The notes under the pieces were generated by a model. It saw nothing but the letters and a program-made list of their open reading frames with translations, ran no database searches and was not told the origin of the DNA. Made by a program: the position numbers and the translations under genes. Positions 25,527 to 34,252 of a stretch of 64,000 nt of DNA are shown here, one piece after another (within the stretch, counting starts at the first letter, position 1; each line of letters begins with the position of its first letter). Source of the DNA: Glacieibacterium sp038210595. Its GTDB lineage: Bacteria > Pseudomonadota > Alphaproteobacteria > Sphingomonadales > Sphingomonadaceae. Location: the NCBI GenBank assembly GCA_038210595.1, contig JBBQWN010000003.1, positions 62,001-126,000 of the forward strand, read 5' to 3'.

Positions 25527-26462
25527 GTGGCAGACGAACAAGCGGCAGTGACCGGCGCAGCCCCGGTGGCAAGCGTCATCATTCCGCACCTCGACACGCC
25601 GGACCTGCTTGCCCGCTGCCTGGCGTCGGTCACCGGCCAGACGCTGCGCCAGGGCGGCTTCGAGGTCATCGTCGTCGACAACGGCTCGCGGGTCAGCCTC
25701 GACGCGGTCCGCGCGGCCTATCCGCAGGTGCGCTTCCTGCACGAACCCGCGCCGGGGCCGGGACTGGCCCGCAACACCGGGGCAGCCGCCGCCCGCGCCG
25801 CGATCCTCGCCTTCATCGATGCCGATTGCCGGGCGGAAGCTGGCTGGCTGCAGGCCGCCGTCGACGCCGTCGAACCCGATCCGGCGCGCACCGTCGTCGG
25901 CGGCGATGTCCGCATCGATTTCCTCGATCCCCGCCACCTGACCCCGGTCGAGGCGTATGAGGCGGTCTTCGCCTATCGCCAGCGCTGGTACATCGCGACG
26001 CTGAAGTTCTCCGGCACCGGCAACCTCGCGCTCGGCCGCGAGGTGCTGGCCGCGGTCGGCCCGTTTGCCGGCATCGACGTCGCCGAGGACCGCGACTGGG
26101 GCCGCCGCGCGACTGCCGCGGGCTACGCCGCCCGCTATGTCGAGCCGATGCGGATCTATCACCCCGGCCGCACCAGCTTCACCCAGCTGACGCGCAAATG
26201 GGAGCGGCATATCGGCCACGATTTTCACGATCACCGCGCCGCCGGCCGGCCGCTGCTCCTGTGGCAGGCGAAGGCGCTGGCGGTGCTGGTGTCGGGCGTC
26301 GTCCATGCCTCGCGGGTGCTCACCTCCGACCGGCTGACCGGCGCCGCGAACCGCTGGCGCGGCATCGGCGTGCTGCTCCGCATCCGGGCCTGGCGCTGCG
26401 GGGAAATGCTGCGGGTGGCGCGGGCGGGGGCCGCCAGCGGCGCGGCGTGGCGGCGGACATGA
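25527..26462 (+). CDS. Glycosyltransferase family 2
   Basis: A 311-residue GT-A glycosyltransferase. It opens with ASVIIPHLDTPDLLARCLASV, has GPGLARNTGAAAARAAILAF and the metal-binding FIDADC (DxD-type), then the acceptor-side GVDVAEDRDWGRR-like IDVAEDRDWGRR. The C-terminal part contains a hydrophobic stretch (ALAVLVSGVVHA) that may lie at the membrane. It adds a sugar to the undecaprenyl-linked repeat unit; donor unknown. Start GTG at 25527. The stop overlaps the next gene by four bases. Confidence 0.88.
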   Translation: MADEQAAVTGAAPVASVIIPHLDTPDLLARCLASVTGQTLRQGGFEVIVVDNGSRVSLDAVRAAYPQVRFLHEPAPGPGLARNTGAAAARAAILAFIDADCRAEAGWLQAAVDAVEPDPARTVVGGDVRIDFLDPRHLTPVEAYEAVFAYRQRWYIATLKFSGTGNLALGREVLAAVGPFAGIDVAEDRDWGRRATAAGYAARYVEPMRIYHPGRTSFTQLTRKWERHIGHDFHDHRAAGRPLLLWQAKALAVLVSGVVHASRVLTSDRLTGAANRWRGIGVLLRIRAWRCGEMLRVARAGAASGAAWRRT

Positions 26463-27463
26463 CCGCGACACTGGGGGTCGTGCTGGTCAACTGGCGCGGC
26501 GCCGCCGACACCGTCGAATGCCTCGAATCCCTGACGCGCGCGACGATCCCGCTGCGCGTCGTCGTAGTCGACAACGCCTCGGGCGATGGCTCGCCGGGCC
26601 GCATCGCGGCCTGGGCGCGCGGCGAGCAGCCGGCGGTGCCCGCCTCGGCCGCGATGGCGGGGTTCAGCACGCCGCCGGCCCCGAAGCCCGTCGCGTGGCA
26701 GCAGCGCGGGCCCGGCGAATCCGCCGACGACGGGGCGTGGCTGACGCTGATCGATTCGGGCGGCAACCTCGGCTTTGCCGGCGGCAACAACGTCGGCCTG
26801 CGTTTCCTGCTCGCCGATCCGGCGATCCGATATGTCTGGCTGCTCAACAACGATACGGTCGCCGCGCCCGACGCGCCCGCCGCGCTTGTCGCCACGCTCG
26901 ACGCGGCCCCGGCGGCCGGCATGTGCGGGACCGTGGTGCGCTATTACCACCGCCCCGATACGCTGCAGGCGCTGAACGGCAGCCGCTTCAACGTCTGGAC
27001 CGGCACGTCCGCCGGGCTTGCGTCCGGCGCGCCCGCGGCAACCCCGTTCGATGCCGCGACGATCGTCCGGGACACCGACTTCATCCTCGGGGCATCGCTG
27101 GCGGTGACCCGCGCCTTCGTCGCGACGGTGGGCGAAATGGAGGAAGCCTATTTCCTCTATTACGAGGAGATCGACTGGGCGTGGCGCAACCGCGGGCGAT
27201 TCGCGGTGACGTTCGCCAGCGGTGCGGTCGTCTATCACAAGGAAGGCGGCTCGATCGGCTCGTCCGGCCGCAAGGGCGGGCGCAGCAACCTGTCGGAATA
27301 TTATCTGATGCGTTCGAAGCTGAAGCTGATCGGCCGTCACCGTCCGTATCTGCTGCCGGTGCACTGGGCCGTCGCGGCGGCGCAGATCGCGCTGCGGCTG
27401 GCGCGGCGGCAGCCGGCGAAGGCGATGGTGATGACGCGGGCGCTGCTCGGGCTTAAAGGTTGA
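26459..27463 (+). CDS. Glycosyltransferase family 2, rhamnosyltransferase-like
   Basis: A 334-residue GT-A enzyme. The start is LGVVLVNWRGAADTVECL with VVVDNASGDGSPGRI, then SGGNLGFAGGNNVGLRFLL, WLLNNDTVAAPDA (the NDT form of the DxD motif) and EEAYFLYYEEIDWAWRNR. This architecture is typical of WbbL/RfbF-like rhamnosyltransferases. The dTDP-rhamnose genes in the same operon make L-rhamnose a likely donor sugar, which is inference. ATG at 26459 overlaps the preceding stop. Confidence 0.87.
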   Translation: MTATLGVVLVNWRGAADTVECLESLTRATIPLRVVVVDNASGDGSPGRIAAWARGEQPAVPASAAMAGFSTPPAPKPVAWQQRGPGESADDGAWLTLIDSGGNLGFAGGNNVGLRFLLADPAIRYVWLLNNDTVAAPDAPAALVATLDAAPAAGMCGTVVRYYHRPDTLQALNGSRFNVWTGTSAGLASGAPAATPFDAATIVRDTDFILGASLAVTRAFVATVGEMEEAYFLYYEEIDWAWRNRGRFAVTFASGAVVYHKEGGSIGSSGRKGGRSNLSEYYLMRSKLKLIGRHRPYLLPVHWAVAAAQIALRLARRQPAKAMVMTRALLGLKG

Positions 27464-27513
27464 CGCGGGCGCGCGGCCACGGTCTATCCGCGCCAGGATT
27501 CAGGGAGACGACG

Positions 27514-28449
27514 ATGCGCAATGCAAGGGCTGCGGGGCTGATCGGCGGTGTCGCGTTGCTGACGCTGCTCGGGGCCTGCAACGACAAGGCCAAGGCACCG
27601 ACCGGCCAGGTCGTGGCGACCGTCAACGGTGAGGATATCACCGTCCACGAGCTGAACGGCGAGCTGCAGACGCTGCAGGGCCGGATCCCCGCCGATGCGC
27701 CGAAGAAGCTGGTCGAGCAGGCGGCGCTGCAGAGCGTTGTCGAGCGCAAGATGCTGGCCGATGTCGCCAAGAAGCGCGGCCTCGACAAGAACCCGCAGTT
27801 CCTGCTCGCGGAGCGGCGCGTCGACGAAGGGCTGCTCGTCCAGGCGCTGCAGGCCGACATCGCCAAGGCCGTCCCCAAGACGACCCGCGAGGCGGCGCAG
27901 AAGTTCATCGAGGAAAACCCGCAACTGTTCGCGGAGCGCAAGATCTATACGCTCGACCAGATCCAGTTCCTGCGGCCGGCGAACATTGCCTCGCTGCCCC
28001 TGCCCCAGGCCAAGACGCTCGGCGACGTTGCCGCCGTGCTCAGCGCCGCCAAGGTCGAGTTCCGCCGTGCCAACGTCCAGTACGATGCGCTGCAGGTCAA
28101 TCCGCAGCTGACGGCGGAGATCGGCAAGATCCTGGCGCGCAACCCCGACGAGGTCTTTGTCTTCGGCGACCGGCCGCAGGGCGCGCCGGCACCGGTCATG
28201 TACGCCAACCACGTCGTCAACACGCGCACCGAACCGTTCATCGGCGAGAAGGCGATCGCCTTTGCGCAGCAGGTGCTGCAGCGCACCGCGGTGCAGAAGG
28301 CGCTGCAGACCGCGCTGAAGAAGTTCACCGACGAGGCCAAGCCGAACATCACCTATGCGGCCGGCTATTCGGCGCCGAAGCCGCCCGCGGCCCCCGCCGC
28401 CACGCCCGCCGCCGCCGCCCCCGCTCCCGCAGGTCCGCCGCCGGCCTGA
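27514..28449 (+). CDS. epsD: EpsD-type peptidylprolyl isomerase lipoprotein
   Basis: A 311-residue SurA/PrsA-like protein. The N-terminus is a lipoprotein signal with lipobox LTLLGAC, Cys about residue 24. Next is a chaperone-like helical region (VATVNGEDITVHELNGEL, QAALQSVVERKML) with a weak parvulin-type region around FIEENPQLFAERKIYTLDQI. The tail is Pro/Ala-rich. EpsD proteins occur with exosortase EPS loci and probably help fold outer-membrane or sorted proteins. ATG at 27514 follows AGGGAGACGACG. Confidence 0.85.
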   Translation: MRNARAAGLIGGVALLTLLGACNDKAKAPTGQVVATVNGEDITVHELNGELQTLQGRIPADAPKKLVEQAALQSVVERKMLADVAKKRGLDKNPQFLLAERRVDEGLLVQALQADIAKAVPKTTREAAQKFIEENPQLFAERKIYTLDQIQFLRPANIASLPLPQAKTLGDVAAVLSAAKVEFRRANVQYDALQVNPQLTAEIGKILARNPDEVFVFGDRPQGAPAPVMYANHVVNTRTEPFIGEKAIAFAQQVLQRTAVQKALQTALKKFTDEAKPNITYAAGYSAPKPPAAPAATPAAAAPAPAGPPPA

Positions 28450-28470
28450 CGCCGGCGCAGGAGGCGTATC

Positions 28471-29631
28471 ATGTCACCGCGTATCCGCGTCGGGCTGCTA
28501 TGGCACTCGGCGCGCTCGGGTAATCTTGGCGTCGGCGCGCTGACGATCGGCAACATGGCGCTGGCGGCGCGCGCCGCCGCCCGCGTCGGGCTGGTGCCGG
28601 CGTTCACCATCTTCGGCCCGCGCGAGACCGGCCCGGCCTATGTCGGGCCGGAGGTGGCGACGCGGACCATCGACGGCCGCTACATGACCGGACGCGGCGG
28701 TTTCTGGCGCGATCTTGGCGAGATCGACATCATGCTCGACATCGGGGCCGGCGACAGTTTCACCGACATCTATCCGTCGAAGCGCTTCGCCTACATGATC
28801 GCCACCAAGGCGATGACGGTCGCGCGCGGCGTGCCGCTGATCCTGTCGCCGCAGACCATCGGGCCGTTTTCAAAGCCGCTGCACCGGGCTGCCGCGGCCT
28901 GGGCCTGCCGCCGCACCGAGGTCGTGTTCGTGCGCGATCCGCTGTCGCTCGCGGCGATGGCCGACCTCGCGCCATCGGTCCGGACGATCGAGGCGGTCGA
29001 TGTCGCCTTCGCCCTGCCCTTCGAGGCCCGGCCGCGCGGCGGCGACCGCATCAAGGTCGGCCTCAACGTCTCCGGGCTGCTGTACAGCGGCGGCTACAGC
29101 GGCGCGAACGAGTTCGGCATCGAGGTCGACTACCGGGCGCTGACCGACCGGCTGATCGAGATGTGGACGGCGCGGGCCGATGTGGAGCTGCACCTGATCC
29201 CGCACGTCAACTCCGCGATCCCGCGCGACGACGACCGCGCCGTCGCCGACAGCCTCGCGGCGCGCTATCCGGGCCTCGTCCGCCCCGCCGACTTCACCTC
29301 GCCGTCCGACGCCAAATCCTATATTTCAGGCCTGAACTTTCTCGTCGGCGCGCGGATGCACGCGACCATCGCCGCCTGGTCCAGCGGCACGCCGGTGGTG
29401 CCGATTTCCTACAGCCGCAAGTTCGAAGGACTGTTCGGCGGCCTCGGTTACCCCTGGCTCGTCCCGGCCCGCGGCCGATCGACTGAAAATGCTATCAGTT
29501 TCATAACCGATGCCTTCGAACGCCGCGCCGAACTCGCCGCCGACATCGCCCGCGCCCAACCCATCGTCGAAGCCGGCCTCGAACGCTATGTCGCCGAACT
29601 GGCCACCAGCTTCTGCGCTGCCACCGCATGA
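28471..29631 (+). CDS. Polysaccharide pyruvyl transferase family protein
   Basis: A 386-residue GT-B-like enzyme of the WcaK/CsaB family, which puts ketal pyruvate from PEP on polysaccharide sugars. Features are HSARSGNLGVGALTIGNMAL at the N-terminus, LDIGAGDSFTDIYPSKR, PLILSPQTIGPF and, in the C-terminal half, VGARMHATIAAWSSGTPVVPI. AGGAG stands before the ATG. The stop overlaps the next gene by four bases. Pairing with an FrhB-like protein recurs in EPS clusters. Pyruvylation of this polymer is inference. Confidence 0.87.
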   Translation: MSPRIRVGLLWHSARSGNLGVGALTIGNMALAARAAARVGLVPAFTIFGPRETGPAYVGPEVATRTIDGRYMTGRGGFWRDLGEIDIMLDIGAGDSFTDIYPSKRFAYMIATKAMTVARGVPLILSPQTIGPFSKPLHRAAAAWACRRTEVVFVRDPLSLAAMADLAPSVRTIEAVDVAFALPFEARPRGGDRIKVGLNVSGLLYSGGYSGANEFGIEVDYRALTDRLIEMWTARADVELHLIPHVNSAIPRDDDRAVADSLAARYPGLVRPADFTSPSDAKSYISGLNFLVGARMHATIAAWSSGTPVVPISYSRKFEGLFGGLGYPWLVPARGRSTENAISFITDAFERRAELAADIARAQPIVEAGLERYVAELATSFCAATA

Positions 29632-30860
29632 TGTCGCCAACCCTCGACCGGGTCGTTCGCAGCCGCCTGTGCGCCGGCTGCGGCCTGTGCGCTTCGGTCG
29701 CCGGTGACGCGGTGACCATGACCCTCGCCCCGCCCGGTTTCGCGCGCCCCGTCCAGACGGCGCCGATCAGTGCCGCCGCCGAACGCACCATCGCCGCCGC
29801 CTGCCCAGGATCGGTCGTCGCGCCGTGGCCTGCCGATGCCGACCCGCTGTGGGGACCGATGCTGGAGGTCTACACCGGCAACGCGACCGACCCCGCTGTT
29901 CGCCACGCCGGCTCGTCAGGCGGCGTTCTGTCGGCGCTGGCCATTCACGCACTGACCAGCGGTCTCGCCGACCGCGTCGTCCATGTCGCGATGGACCCGG
30001 CGCATCCCACCCTCAACCGCATCCAGCAGAGCGTCGGCCGTGAACAGGTGATCGAGGCGGCGGGATCGCGCTACGCCCCGGCGTCACCCCTAGCCGGTAT
30101 CGTCGCCGAGATCGAGCGCGGCGGGCGTTTCGTGTTCATCGGCAAGCCCTGCGATGTTGGCGCTCTCCGCCGCTACGCCACCGTCGACGGCCGCGTCGAC
30201 GCGGCGGTGCCGCTGATGCTGTCGTTCTTCTGTGCCGGAACGCCGAGCCAGTCGGGCACCGACCGCTTGCTGGCGCGCCTTGGCGCCGACAAGACGCGGT
30301 TAACCGCTTTCCGCTATCGCGGCGACGGTTGGCCGGGCTACGCGACCGCGACTGAAGTCGGTGGCGCAACCAGCCGCATGAGCTATGCCGAAAGCTGGGG
30401 CGATATCCTGTCGAAGGAAGTGCAATTCCGCTGCAAGATCTGCCCCGACGCCGTTGGCGGGGTCGCCGACGTCGCCTGCGCCGATGCCTGGTACGGCGAT
30501 GAGTCGGGCTATCCGCAGTTCGAGGAGGCCGAGGGGCGCAGCCTGTTGATCGTCCGCACTGCCGTCGGGGCAACGCTGCTTGCCGGCGCAACCGCCCGGG
30601 GTGCCGTCGAGACACAGCCGCTCGATCTCGGCGAGATCGTCAAGATGCAGCCCCACCAGGCGCGCCGCAAGCAGCTCGTCGCGTCGCGACTGGCGGCGCT
30701 GACAGCAACGCTGCAACCCAGGCCGGGGGTTGCCGGCCTGAAGGTCGCCGCGGCGGCGCGCGGTGCCGGACCGCGCGATCAGTTCAGATCCTTCGCCGGC
30801 GCCGCGCGCCGCATCCTGCGCCAGCGCCTGACGCGCGCCGGTGCCGAAGTAAGCAATTGA
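29628..30860 (+). CDS. Coenzyme F420 hydrogenase/dehydrogenase beta-subunit-like (FrhB) protein
   Basis: A 410-residue protein. The N-terminal Cys cluster CAGCGLCASVAG supplies Fe-S ligands. SSGGVLSALAIHAL and FIGKPCDVGALRRY match the FrhB N- and C-terminal domains, and CKICPDAVGGVADVACADAW supplies further Cys. Outside methanogens these Fe-S flavoproteins accompany polysaccharide pyruvyl transferases in EPS loci, probably as redox enzymes acting on sugars or cofactors; the substrate is unknown. It is coupled by an ATGA overlap to the pyruvyl transferase gene and followed at seven bases by rfbA. Confidence 0.87.
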   Translation: MMSPTLDRVVRSRLCAGCGLCASVAGDAVTMTLAPPGFARPVQTAPISAAAERTIAAACPGSVVAPWPADADPLWGPMLEVYTGNATDPAVRHAGSSGGVLSALAIHALTSGLADRVVHVAMDPAHPTLNRIQQSVGREQVIEAAGSRYAPASPLAGIVAEIERGGRFVFIGKPCDVGALRRYATVDGRVDAAVPLMLSFFCAGTPSQSGTDRLLARLGADKTRLTAFRYRGDGWPGYATATEVGGATSRMSYAESWGDILSKEVQFRCKICPDAVGGVADVACADAWYGDESGYPQFEEAEGRSLLIVRTAVGATLLAGATARGAVETQPLDLGEIVKMQPHQARRKQLVASRLAALTATLQPRPGVAGLKVAAAARGAGPRDQFRSFAGAARRILRQRLTRAGAEVSN

Positions 30861-30867
30861 GGACGGC

Positions 30868-31746
30868 ATGAACCGGCGCGGCATCATCCTGGCGGGCGGC
30901 AGCGGCACCCGCCTGTATCCGCTGACCAAGCCGGTCTCCAAGCAGCTGATGCCGGTCTACGACAAGCCGATGATCTATTACCCGCTGTCGGTTCTCATGC
31001 TCGCCGGCATCCGCGAGGTACTGGTGATTACGACACCCGCCGACAGTGCGGCGTTTCGCGGCCTGCTTGGCGACGGCGCGCAATGGGGGATGCACATCGA
31101 CTATGCGGTGCAGCCCGAGCCGAAGGGACTGGCGCAGGCCTATCATATCGGTGCCGATTTCGTTGGCGACCGGCCTTCAGTGCTGATCCTTGGCGACAAC
31201 ATCTTCTACGGTCACGGTCTACCCGAACTGCTCGGGAAGGCCGATGCCAGGGCCGACGGGGCGACCGTGTTCGGCTACTACGTCAAGGATCCGCAGGCCT
31301 ATGGCGTCGTATCGTTCGACGCCGACGGCCGCGCCGCGACGATCGAGGAAAAGCCCACCGCGCCGAAGTCGAACTATGCGGTGACTGGCCTGTATTTCTA
31401 CGATGGCGACGCGGTGCGGCTGGCGCAGGACATCCGCCCGTCGCCCCGCGGCGAACTCGAGATCACCGACCTCAACCGCGCCTACCTCGACGCTGGAAAG
31501 CTCAATGTCGAACTGATGGGCCGCGGCTTCGCCTGGCTGGATACGGGGACCCACGGCTCGCTGCTCGATGCGGCGCTGTATGTCCGCATCGTCGAGGAGC
31601 GGCAGGGACTGAAAATCTGCTGCCCCGAGGAAATCGCCTGGCGGCAGGGTTTTATAGACGCCGAGCAACTTGCGCGTATCGCCGAGCCATTGCGTAAAAG
31701 CGGTTACGGGGAATATCTGATCGATCAGTTGAGGATTGCGAGGTGA
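30868..31746 (+). CDS. rfbA: Glucose-1-phosphate thymidylyltransferase
   Basis: A 292-residue enzyme making dTDP-glucose from dTTP and glucose-1-P, the first step to dTDP-L-rhamnose. The signature is ILAGGSGTRLYPLTKPVSKQ followed by LMPVYDKPMIYYPLSVLM. Also present are LILGDNIFYGHGL, ATIEEKPTAPKSNYAVTGLY and FAWLDTGTHGSLLDA. Length matches RmlA. It begins the contiguous rfbACDB block, with the stop overlapping rfbC by four bases. Confidence 0.97.
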   Translation: MNRRGIILAGGSGTRLYPLTKPVSKQLMPVYDKPMIYYPLSVLMLAGIREVLVITTPADSAAFRGLLGDGAQWGMHIDYAVQPEPKGLAQAYHIGADFVGDRPSVLILGDNIFYGHGLPELLGKADARADGATVFGYYVKDPQAYGVVSFDADGRAATIEEKPTAPKSNYAVTGLYFYDGDAVRLAQDIRPSPRGELEITDLNRAYLDAGKLNVELMGRGFAWLDTGTHGSLLDAALYVRIVEERQGLKICCPEEIAWRQGFIDAEQLARIAEPLRKSGYGEYLIDQLRIAR

Positions 31747-32288
31747 TCGTCCACGACACCGCCCTCCCCGGCGTCAAGTTGATCGAGCCGAAGGTGTTCG
31801 GCGACGACCGCGGTTTCTTCCTCGAAAGCTGGAATGCCCGCGTATTTGACGATGCCGGCATCGACGCCGCGTTCGTGCAGGATAATCACAGCCGTTCGGC
31901 GCGCGGGGTCCTGCGCGGGCTGCATTATCAGATCGTCGAGCCGCAGGGGAAACTGGTGCGCGTCGTCAGCGGTGCGGTGTTCGACGTGGCGGTCGACATC
32001 CGCCGTTCCAGTCCGCATTTCGCAAGGTGGTTCGGGGCTGAAATCAGCGCCGACAACAAGCGCATGATGTGGGTGCCACCCGGCTTCGCGCATGGCTTCA
32101 TCGTCCTGAGCGAAACGGCTGACTTCCTCTATAAATGCACGACCCTCTATGCGCCGGCATACGACCGCGGCATTGCCTGGGACGATCCCGAGATCGGTAT
32201 CGAGTGGCCGATTGGCGCCGGCACACCGCAATTGTCCGCCAAGGACGCCGCTGCACCCCGTCTCGCCGATGCCGAGGTGTTCGCGTGA
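31743..32288 (+). CDS. rfbC: dTDP-4-dehydrorhamnose 3,5-epimerase
   Basis: A 181-residue cupin epimerase, third step in dTDP-L-rhamnose synthesis. It contains DDRGFFLESWNARVFDDAG, FVQDNHSRSARGVLRGLHYQ with the catalytic His, and MWVPPGFAHGFIVLSE and YKCTTLYAPAYD with the catalytic Tyr. The start is GTG, overlapping the rfbA stop. Normal family length. Confidence 0.96.
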   Translation: MIVHDTALPGVKLIEPKVFGDDRGFFLESWNARVFDDAGIDAAFVQDNHSRSARGVLRGLHYQIVEPQGKLVRVVSGAVFDVAVDIRRSSPHFARWFGAEISADNKRMMWVPPGFAHGFIVLSETADFLYKCTTLYAPAYDRGIAWDDPEIGIEWPIGAGTPQLSAKDAAAPRLADAEVFA

Positions 32289-33145
32289 GGGCATTGATCG
32301 CGGGCAGCGGCGGACAGCTTGGGCGGGCCCTGCAGGCTACCGCGCCGGCCGGGACTATCGTTATCGCCCCGCCCGAGGCCGAGTTCGATATTACTGATCC
32401 CGAAGCGGTCAGCCGGGTCGTCAAGGCTGCCGTGCCCGATGTCGTCATCAATGCCGCAGCTTACACCGCCGTCGACAAGGCGGAGAGCGACACTGCCGTG
32501 GCGCAGCGAGTCAACGTAAATGCCGTCGGCCTGCTTGCGGCGGCGGCCCGCAACGCCAGTGCGGCCTTTGCCCATGTCTCCACCGATTTCGTCTTCGACG
32601 GCCGGGGTCACTCCCCTTATCCGCCTGACGCCACGCCCAACCCGCTCGGCGTCTATGGCCGGACGAAGGCCGAGGGCGAGCAGGCGGCGCGTGAACTCCA
32701 CGGCCGCCCGCTGATCGTCCGCACGGCCTGGGTCTATGCGGCGCAGGGCCAGAACTTCGTCCGCACCATGCTCCGCCTGATGGGCGAACGCGACGAAATC
32801 CGGGTCGTCGCCGACCAGATCGGCACGCCAACTCATGTGCAGACACTCGCGCGCACGTTGTGGACGCTGATCGACGGCGGCCACACCGGTATCTTCCACG
32901 CGACCGACGCCGGCGTCGCCAGCTGGTACGATTTCGCGGTCGCCATCCACGAAGAGGGGCTGGCGGCGGGCGTGCTCAGCCGCCCGGTCGCGGTCATCCC
33001 GATCCGCACCGCCGATTACCCGACCCCAGCAGCGCGGCCGCCCTACGGCGTGCTCGACAAGACCGCGACCTGGACGATCACAGGGCCGGCACGGCATTGG
33101 CGGGAGGCGTTGAAGGATTGCATGACAGAGATCGCGCGTGGCTAA
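32285..33145 (+). CDS. rfbD: dTDP-4-dehydrorhamnose reductase
   Basis: A 286-residue extended short-chain reductase, final step of dTDP-L-rhamnose synthesis. NAD(P) motif AGSGGQLGRALQA is at the N-terminus; then DVVINAAAYTAVDKAESD, HVSTDFVFDG and the catalytic YGRTKAEGE (YxxxK). Start GTG at 32285 overlaps the rfbC stop by four bases; a longer in-frame extension inside rfbC is rejected. The end overlaps rfbB by eight bases. Confidence 0.95.
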   Translation: MRALIAGSGGQLGRALQATAPAGTIVIAPPEAEFDITDPEAVSRVVKAAVPDVVINAAAYTAVDKAESDTAVAQRVNVNAVGLLAAAARNASAAFAHVSTDFVFDGRGHSPYPPDATPNPLGVYGRTKAEGEQAARELHGRPLIVRTAWVYAAQGQNFVRTMLRLMGERDEIRVVADQIGTPTHVQTLARTLWTLIDGGHTGIFHATDAGVASWYDFAVAIHEEGLAAGVLSRPVAVIPIRTADYPTPAARPPYGVLDKTATWTITGPARHWREALKDCMTEIARG

Positions 33146-34229
33146 TCTTCTCGTGACCGGCGGCGCCGGGTTCATCGGTGCCAATTTTGTGCATTACTGG
33201 CGCGCTCACCGGCCGGCCGACACGATCGTCGTGCTCGACGCGCTGACCTATGCCGGCAACCGCGCCAACCTTGCCGGGGCAAACAGCGTCGCGTTCGTGG
33301 AAGCCGATATCCGCGACAGCACGAAGGTCGAAAGCCTCCTGCGCGACCACGCCATCGACACGCTGGTGCATTTTGCGGCCGAAAGCCACGTCGACCGCTC
33401 GATCCACGGGCCCGATGCCTTCATCGAGACCAATATCCTGGGCACGCACAGCCTGCTCAAGGTTGCGCGCGCCGTCTGGCTGGCGGGTAGCGGTATGGCG
33501 CACCGGTTCCACCATGTCTCGACCGACGAGGTCTACGGCAGCCTGGGCCCGACCGACCCGGCGTTCAGCGAGACGACGCCCTATGCCCCGAACTCGCCCT
33601 ATTCGGCCTCGAAGGCGGCGTCGGACCATCTCGTACGGGCCTATCATCATACTTACGGCCTGCAGGTCACGACCTCGAACTGCTCGAACAATTACGGTCC
33701 CTATCAATTCCCCGAGAAGCTGATCCCGCTGTTCCTGATCAATGCCCTGCATGGGCGGCCGCTGCCGATCTATGGCGATGGCCTGCAGGTGCGCGACTGG
33801 CTGCACGTGGAGGATCATTGCCGCGGCATTGCCGCCGTGCTCGAGCGTGGCCGGATCGGTGAGACGTATAACATCGGCGGCGGTGCCGAACTGCCCAATA
33901 TCGCGGTGATCGACACGCTGTGCGCCGCCGTCGATGCGGCCTTCGCTGCCGACCCGGCGCTGGCGCGGCGCTTTCCCGATGCCCCAGCGGCAAGGGGCAT
34001 CGCGACGGCTACGCTGAAGACCACGGTCACCGACCGGCCGGGTCACGATCGGCGCTACGCGATCGACGAAACCCGGGCACGCGACGAGCTCGGCTATGCA
34101 CCCGCGCGTGATTTTCCGAAGGGATTCGCTGCAACTTTACGCTGGTATCTCGACAATGAACCCTGGTGGCGGAGTGTTCTCGACGGCAGCTACCGCGAAT
34201 GGGTCGCCACCAACTACGCGGCGCGCTAA
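33138..34229 (+). CDS. rfbB: dTDP-glucose 4,6-dehydratase
   Basis: A 363-residue NAD-dependent dehydratase converting dTDP-glucose to dTDP-4-keto-6-deoxyglucose. It has VTGGAGFIGANFVHYW, HFAAESHVDRSIHGPDAF, HVSTDEVYGSLG, YSASKAASDHLVRAY (catalytic YxxxK) and NCSNNYGPYQFPEKLIP, all standard RmlB stretches. Start is GTG overlapping rfbD. It closes the sugar-nucleotide block; nhaA follows 23 bases later with its own strong ribosome binding site. Confidence 0.96.
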   Translation: MANLLVTGGAGFIGANFVHYWRAHRPADTIVVLDALTYAGNRANLAGANSVAFVEADIRDSTKVESLLRDHAIDTLVHFAAESHVDRSIHGPDAFIETNILGTHSLLKVARAVWLAGSGMAHRFHHVSTDEVYGSLGPTDPAFSETTPYAPNSPYSASKAASDHLVRAYHHTYGLQVTTSNCSNNYGPYQFPEKLIPLFLINALHGRPLPIYGDGLQVRDWLHVEDHCRGIAAVLERGRIGETYNIGGGAELPNIAVIDTLCAAVDAAFAADPALARRFPDAPAARGIATATLKTTVTDRPGHDRRYAIDETRARDELGYAPARDFPKGFAATLRWYLDNEPWWRSVLDGSYREWVATNYAAR

Positions 34230-34252
34230 TCCTGTCGCACGGGGGAGACAGG

